The position numbers and the translations under genes were made by a program. A DNA stretch of 43,811 nt, taken from NCBI RefSeq assembly GCF_001043975.1, contig NZ_LABY01000041.1, forward strand, positions 1-43,811. Reading direction: 5' to 3'. Source of the DNA: Methylobacterium variabile (GTDB taxonomy: Bacteria > Pseudomonadota > Alphaproteobacteria > Rhizobiales > Beijerinckiaceae). The notes under the pieces were generated by a model, which worked only from the letters and a program-made list of their open reading frames with translations, did not search any database and was not told the DNA's origin. Of this stretch, positions 36,281 to 43,811 are shown piece after piece; position 1 is the stretch's first letter; the number at the start of each line of letters is the position of its first letter.

Positions 36281-37483
36281 GGGCGGCCTTGCGCCGGACG
36301 CTTGCCGCCGCGGCCCTCGTCCTCGGTCCCGGCGCCGCCGCGCAGACGGACCCGGCCGCGCTCTTTCGCAGCGGCATGCGGGCGTCGCCGGCCGCTGCGG
36401 GCGGGCGGGCCCTCGTCCTGCCTGGGTGCCGCGACTGCCACGGGCGGGACGGGGCCGGCGGCCGGGAGAGCGGGGCGGTGGTGCCGCCGATCGCCTGGTC
36501 GGCCCTGACCCGCGCCGCCCTCGCGCGGCCGGCCTACGACCGGACGAGCTTCGCCGCCGCCCTTCGCGACGGCGTCGGGGCCGGCGGGCGCCGGCTCCAG
36601 GCGCTGATGCCGCGCTACCCCGCCGGCGAGGACGACGCGGCCGCCTTGTGGGACCACCTCGCGCGGCTCGAGGCGAGCGAGCGCCGCGGCGTCGCCCCCG
36701 ACCGGATCCGGCTCGGCGTCGATGCCGCCGCCGGTCCCGGGCTGTTCGCGCGGCTGCGCGCGGAACTCGGCGAGGGCCTGCGCCTGCACGGGCGCCGCAT
36801 CGAGCTGGTGCGGGTCCGGGATGCCGGGGTCGAGGAGAGCGGCCTCCTCGCGCTGGTCTTCGCGACCGACCCCGCCGCGCGCCACCGCGACGGCGGTCTG
36901 CCGCTGCTCTTTCCCCTCGATCCGGTCGACGACGCGGTCCGCGCCGACGAGGTCCGCAGCCTGATGCCCTCGCGCCGCGACCAGGCCGACACCCTGCTCG
37001 CCGCGGCGCCGCCCGAGGCGCCGGTGCTGGCGGACGAGGCGGGGCGGGCCCTGCTGCCCGCCGCGACGAGGCGGCGGATCCTCGACGCCGACCGCCTCGC
37101 GGCGCCGCTTCCGGGCGAGCTGATCGTGCTCGTCGCGCCGGGCCGCTGGCGCGGCCTGCTCGGGAGGCTGAGGCCGGGCACGCGCGTCCACGCGATCGGG
37201 CCGGAGGTCGGCGCGGTGCTGCCGGACCTCGCGCGGAGAGGGGTGCGGCTCGCGGTCACGAACCCGAGCGGCGGGCCGGGGGTCGACGCCGCGTCCGCGC
37301 CGGCCGACCGCCTCGCCCGGACGGCCGCGTCGCTCCTGCGCGCGGCGCTCGCCGCCGCCGGGCGCGACCTCACCCGCGGCGCGCTCCTGCGCGCCTTCGA
37401 CGGGATCCGCCTCGACGAGCCGGACTGGCCCGGCCTCGACTACGCCCGCCACCCCCGGACCGGCCGGCGTGACGCGGCCCTGC

Positions 37484-37497
<14 letters not shown>
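36277..37497 (+). CDS. Cytochrome c fused to a periplasmic-binding-protein-like domain
   Basis: 406 residues. Signal peptide about 1-23. A class I cytochrome c domain (about 30-130) has heme motif Cys51-x2-Cys54-His55 ([13 protein letters not shown]) and a likely axial Met in [19 protein letters not shown]. From about 150 to the end the sequence looks like the second half of a LivJ-type periplasmic binding protein: [23 protein letters not shown], then [22 protein letters not shown] in segments. The fusion may couple electron transfer to ligand or partner recognition. It is the last gene of the oxidase operon. Its 3' end overlaps the convergent kinase gene by 14 nt. Confidence 0.82.
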
Positions 37498-40513
<3,016 letters not shown>

Positions 40514-40804
40514 TGACCTGCCTCTCAACGCACGGCGGGAGCACGTGCGCCGGTCAGGTCCCCGATGTCGGAAATCCCCGACGGGCCCGCGCGTTGCACG
40601 CGTCCACCGCGCGGGTGCCGCGCGCGGGCGATGACGGACGTGCGCGCCCGCTTCGATCCGCCGCCGCCGCACTGCCCCGGCGGGGCTCACCCTCCGCCCT
40701 CCACCCTGTTAGAACGAAGAAAGAACGAGCGGGCCGGCGGCTCCCGGTCTAAGCCGAGGCCCGGGCTCGCGCGGAGCCGCGGGCGGCCGGATCGGGAGAG
40801 CGTG

Positions 40805-41059
40805 ATGGGAATGAAGACGACGTTCGTGGTGCAGACGTTCGAGCTGCACCGGAAGCGATTGCGGCCGGGGGCGCGGGACGTGGCGCCGACCGAGAGCGGC
40901 GCGCTGAAGCGCGCCGAGGCGATCGCCGGCCGGATGCCGGGCGCGGCGGCCCTGCGCATCGTGGCGGACGACGAGACCGGCGAGCTCGAGAGCGTCGCGA
41001 TCCTGGGCCAGTTCGGCGAGATCCCGGACGATTTCGCCGAGAGCCTGCAGGGCGGCTGA
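40805..41059 (+). CDS. Small conserved protein of unknown function
   Basis: 84 residues, no signal peptide or membrane segment. It starts MGMKTTFVVQTFE; the second Met (40811) is equally possible, with GGGAGAG upstream. A compact mixed alpha/beta sequence has conserved-looking GALKRAEAIAGRMPGAAAL and DDETGE parts, of a type I associate with Methylobacterium and other Rhizobiales hypothetical proteins. It is 29 nt upstream of the next small gene and probably co-transcribed with it. The function is unknown. Confidence 0.75.
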   Translation: MGMKTTFVVQTFELHRKRLRPGARDVAPTESGALKRAEAIAGRMPGAAALRIVADDETGELESVAILGQFGEIPDDFAESLQGG

Positions 41060-41088
41060 GCCCGGAACGACGAGGACAGGAGAGCAGG

Positions 41089-41364
41089 ATGGCCTTCAAG
41101 GCGAAATCAGCGGCGGAGACCAAGACGGCGGAGCTGGCCTCCGCGCTCATCCGGATCGCCGACCGGGAGGGAGCGCCGACCACGATCGGAGTCGATGAGC
41201 TCAGGCGGGCGAGCCCGCGCCTGACGCCGCTGGCGATCGGGCAGCTGTTTCGTCGCCACCGCGAGGACCTGGAGGCGGCTTTGGCGGAGCGCGGCTACAC
41301 CCTCGTCGACTACGCCGACCAGGGTCCCGGGCGCGGGATGGAGTTCGAGATCGCGGCGGCCTGA
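41089..41364 (+). CDS. Small helical protein of unknown function
   Basis: 91 residues, soluble and Ala/Arg/Glu-rich. A helical arrangement around DELRRASPRLTPLAIGQLF and RHREDLEAALAERGYTL looks like a winged-helix or HTH-sized fold, but no family is recognised. AGGAGAG precedes the ATG. It shares direction with the 84-residue gene upstream. Confidence 0.72.
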   Translation: MAFKAKSAAETKTAELASALIRIADREGAPTTIGVDELRRASPRLTPLAIGQLFRRHREDLEAALAERGYTLVDYADQGPGRGMEFEIAAA

Positions 41365-41547
41365 GCGGGGCCCGTCCGGCCTCGCCTCCGGTCGCGACGG
41401 TGGACTAAAGTCTGCCGCGCGGTGCCGTTGCGGCGGCCACGGATTCGCAGCACAGATCGGGCCCATCTGCGGGCCATCCGAGCTGCCGTCCCGTGCCGGT
41501 GCGATGGTGTCACGCTCCTGGCGAAGCATGATCCTGGTGGAGTCGAT

Positions 41548-42681
41548 ATGAAGACGCGCGCGGCGGTTGCCTGGGAAGCCAAGAAGCCTCTGACCATCGA
41601 GACCATCGACATCGAAGGCCCCAAGGCCGGCGAGGTCCTGGTCGAGGTGATGGCCACCGGCATCTGCCACACCGATGCCTACACGCTCTCGGGCCTCGAC
41701 TCCGAGGGCAAGTTCCCGGCGATCCTCGGCCACGAGGGCGCCGGCATCGTGCGCGAGGTCGGCGCCGGCGTGACCTCGGTCAAGCCCGGCGACCACGTCA
41801 TCCCGCTCTACACGCCGGAATGCCGCAACTGTAAGTCCTGCCTGTCGCGCCGCACCAACCTCTGCACCGCGATCCGCGCGACGCAGGGGCAGGGCGTGAT
41901 GCCCGACGGCACCAGCCGCTTCCGCTGCGAGTCCACCGGCGCGAGCCCGGGTTCGAACACCGTGTTCCACTACATGGGCTGCTCGACCTTCTCGAACTTC
42001 ACCGTGCTGCCCGAGATCGCCCTGGCGAAGGTGCGCGAGGACGCCCCCTTCGACAAGATCTGCTACATCGGCTGCGGCGTGACCACCGGCATCGGCGCCG
42101 TGATCTACACCGCCAAGGTCTGGCCGGGCGCCAACGTGGTGGTGTTCGGCCTCGGCGGCATCGGCCTCAACGTGATCCAGGGCGCCCGGATGGTCGGGGC
42201 CGACAAGATCGTCGGCGTGGACATCAACCCCGACAAGCGGGCGATGGCGGCGAAGTTCGGCATGACGGACTTCATCAACCCGAACGAGGTCGGCACCGAC
42301 AAGGTCGTGCAGGCGATCCTCGACGTGACCGGCGGCGGCGCGGACTTCTCGTTCGACTGCACCGGCAACGTCAACGTGATGCGTCAGGCGCTGGAGTGCT
42401 GCCACCGCGGCTGGGGCGAGTCGATCATCATCGGCGTGGCCGAGGCCGGGCGCGAGATCGCGACGCGCCCGTTCCAGCTGGTCACCGGCCGGGTGTGGAA
42501 GGGCTCGGCCTTCGGCGGCGCCCGAGGGCGGACGGACGTGCCCAAGATCGTCGACTGGTACATGGAGGGGAAGATCAACATCGACGACCTGATCACCCAC
42601 ACCATGCCGCTCGACGAGATCAATCACGGCTTCGACCTCATGCACGAGGGCAAGTCGATCCGCTCGGTCGTGGTGTACTGA
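41548..42681 (+). CDS. frmA: S-(hydroxymethyl)glutathione dehydrogenase / class III alcohol dehydrogenase
   Basis: 377 residues, the usual length. It oxidises S-hydroxymethylglutathione (formed from formaldehyde and glutathione) to S-formylglutathione with NAD. Visible features: catalytic zinc Cys40 in GICHTD and GHEGAG; structural zinc cysteines in CRNCKSC and TNLC; the class III Arg in AIRATQGQG that binds the glutathione carboxylate; the [11 protein letters not shown] stretch; and the NAD Rossmann motif [16 protein letters not shown] 41548 has GGTGGAG 7 nt upstream. The hydrolase for the next step follows 83 nt downstream. Cytoplasmic. Confidence 0.97.
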   Translation: MKTRAAVAWEAKKPLTIETIDIEGPKAGEVLVEVMATGICHTDAYTLSGLDSEGKFPAILGHEGAGIVREVGAGVTSVKPGDHVIPLYTPECRNCKSCLSRRTNLCTAIRATQGQGVMPDGTSRFRCESTGASPGSNTVFHYMGCSTFSNFTVLPEIALAKVREDAPFDKICYIGCGVTTGIGAVIYTAKVWPGANVVVFGLGGIGLNVIQGARMVGADKIVGVDINPDKRAMAAKFGMTDFINPNEVGTDKVVQAILDVTGGGADFSFDCTGNVNVMRQALECCHRGWGESIIIGVAEAGREIATRPFQLVTGRVWKGSAFGGARGRTDVPKIVDWYMEGKINIDDLITHTMPLDEINHGFDLMHEGKSIRSVVVY

Positions 42682-42764
42682 CGGGCGACCGAATCCGGCG
42701 GCACCCGATGGCGTCGCCGCCGGGCACGGCTTCGCGGCGATACGGTTCAGGGGTTCACGGCGTC

Positions 42765-43598
42765 ATGGACACGATCTCGAAGGCTCTCTCGCATGGCGGC
42801 GTCCAGGGCGTGTACCGGCACGAGGCCGAGACCACGCGCTGCCCGATGACCTTCGCGGTCTACCTGCCGCCGCAGGCCGAGGCCGGACCGGTGCCGGTGC
42901 TCTGGTATCTCTCCGGCTTGACCTGCACCCATGCCAACGTGATGGACAAGGGCGAGTACCGGCGGGCCGCGGCGCGCCACGGCATCGCCATCGTGGCGCC
43001 CGACACCAGCCCCCGCGGGCCGGACGTGCCGGACGAGCCCGACAACTGGCAGTTCGGATGCGGCGCGGGGTTCTACGTCGACGCCACGCAGGCTCCTTTC
43101 GACCGCAACTACCGGATGTGGAGCTACGTCACCGAGGAGCTGCCGGCCCTCGTCGCCCGCGAGTTCCCGGTCGACATGGGGCGGCAGGGCATCTTCGGGC
43201 ACTCGATGGGCGGCCACGGGGCGCTCACCATCGCGCTGCGCCACCCCGGGCGCTTCCGCTCCTGCAGCGCCTTCGCGCCGATCGTCCAGCCCTCGACGGC
43301 CGGCTGGTCGATGCCCGCCTTCGCGCGCTATCTGGGCGACGACAAGGCCGCGTGGCGGCGCCACGACGCGACCGCCCTGATCGAGGACGGGCACCGCTTC
43401 CCCGAATTCCTCGTCGACCAGGGCACGGCCGATTCCTTCCTCAACGACGGCCTGCGGCCCTGGCTGCTGGAGGAGGCGTGCCAGCGGGCGGGCATCGGGC
43501 TCACGCTGAACATGCGGGAAGGGTACGACCACTCCTACTTCTTCATCTCGACCTTCATGGACGACCACATCGCCTGGGCCGCCGAGCGCCTGCGCTGA
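42765..43598 (+). CDS. fghA: S-formylglutathione hydrolase
   Basis: 277-residue alpha/beta-hydrolase of the esterase D family that splits S-formylglutathione into formate and glutathione. The catalytic triad can be read as Ser147 (GHSMGGHGAL), Asp223 (GTADSFL) and His256 (GYDHSYFF). WYLSGLTCTHANVMDKG and PDTSPRG are family signatures. Start MDTISKAL (ATG 42765) matches the usual N-terminus; an in-frame ATG at 42708 gives an unlikely extension. It completes glutathione-dependent formaldehyde oxidation with the dehydrogenase upstream. Confidence 0.96.
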   Translation: MDTISKALSHGGVQGVYRHEAETTRCPMTFAVYLPPQAEAGPVPVLWYLSGLTCTHANVMDKGEYRRAAARHGIAIVAPDTSPRGPDVPDEPDNWQFGCGAGFYVDATQAPFDRNYRMWSYVTEELPALVAREFPVDMGRQGIFGHSMGGHGALTIALRHPGRFRSCSAFAPIVQPSTAGWSMPAFARYLGDDKAAWRRHDATALIEDGHRFPEFLVDQGTADSFLNDGLRPWLLEEACQRAGIGLTLNMREGYDHSYFFISTFMDDHIAWAAERLR

Positions 43599-43708
43599 GA
43601 GACTGGTCGGCTTGCCGAGACGGAATTCTCGCCTGCGGGAATCCTGGAGATGACCGGGAGAGTCGTCGGCGAGTGCGCCGGTTCGACTTGATACACCGAT
43701 CGAACATC

Positions 43709-43811
43709 TCATACCCTCGCGCCTTCGCATCGACACGTCGATGCGAAGGCGTCCGGCGCATCAGCGCCGGCGCCCGTTCGGGCTTGCCTTGCGCCTCCGA
43801 ACGGGTCCGTT
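43709..43811 (-). repeat. Hairpin-rich dispersed repeat, copy 2 (cut by window end)
   Basis: Inverted relative to the copy at 1-122: 43711-43811 equals the reverse complement of 20-120 with a single mismatch. It contains the same hairpins, and the long one (43721-43750) is perfect here. The outer 19 nt lie beyond the window. It lies 110 nt after the hydrolase gene. Confidence 0.85.

Overview
The window is very GC-rich (roughly 70% or more by eye). Its gene content (CHASE3 hybrid kinase, Rhizobiales-type OmpA and caspase proteins, class III alcohol dehydrogenase with S-formylglutathione hydrolase, small conserved proteins of a Methylobacterium/Rhizobiales look) suggests an alphaproteobacterium, most likely Methylobacterium or a close relative. 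That is inference from protein character, not from a marker gene. Both ends lie in copies of one hairpin-rich repeat in opposite orientation (1-122 and 43709-43811), so the window may be a draft contig broken at a dispersed repeat.

Left edge (1-1530): repeat, then a lower-GC stretch with a promoter and a small unknown gene that appears frameshifted near 680, another small unknown ORF, and a decayed 48-nt 3' half of a tRNA-Gly(UCC) gene (1481-1528). This is what the distal end of a tRNA-integrated island looks like, with the island lying to the left.

Envelope and signalling block (1.9-23.7 kb): a short RND-type adaptor with an AsmA-like protein (minus strand); a caspase-family protease with a long charged repeat region; a class III adenylate/guanylate cyclase fused to FHA; a NIDO-domain autotransporter; a small secreted protein; a Ser/Thr kinase and PP2C phosphatase pair overlapping by 4 nt; an OmpA-family protein; a caspase-fold protein that has lost both catalytic residues and carries TPRs; a second OmpA-family protein; and a second paralogous adaptor followed by an HAE1-type RND pump. 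Kinase, phosphatase, FHA, caspase, pseudocaspase and OmpA proteins together suggest a phospho-regulated envelope stress or cell-fate module. No type VI secretion structural genes are present.

Middle (23.9-26.1 kb): an FAD monooxygenase and an orphan TRAP-type substrate-binding protein, convergent.

Metal-oxidase operon (26.5-37.5 kb): a 2459-residue multicopper oxidase resembling the MnxG-like (bacterial manganese oxidase) group, followed with 4-nt overlaps by a beta-propeller-like protein, a SCO-type copper chaperone and a cytochrome c fused to a periplasmic-binding-protein-like domain. The copper motifs occur in permuted order and a second, ligand-depleted copy of the architecture follows. 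A CHASE3-PAS-PAS hybrid histidine kinase with two receivers is convergent and overlaps the last gene by 14 nt.

Right end (40.8-43.6 kb): two small conserved unknown proteins, then glutathione-dependent formaldehyde oxidation (S-(hydroxymethyl)glutathione dehydrogenase and S-formylglutathione hydrolase), then the inverted repeat.
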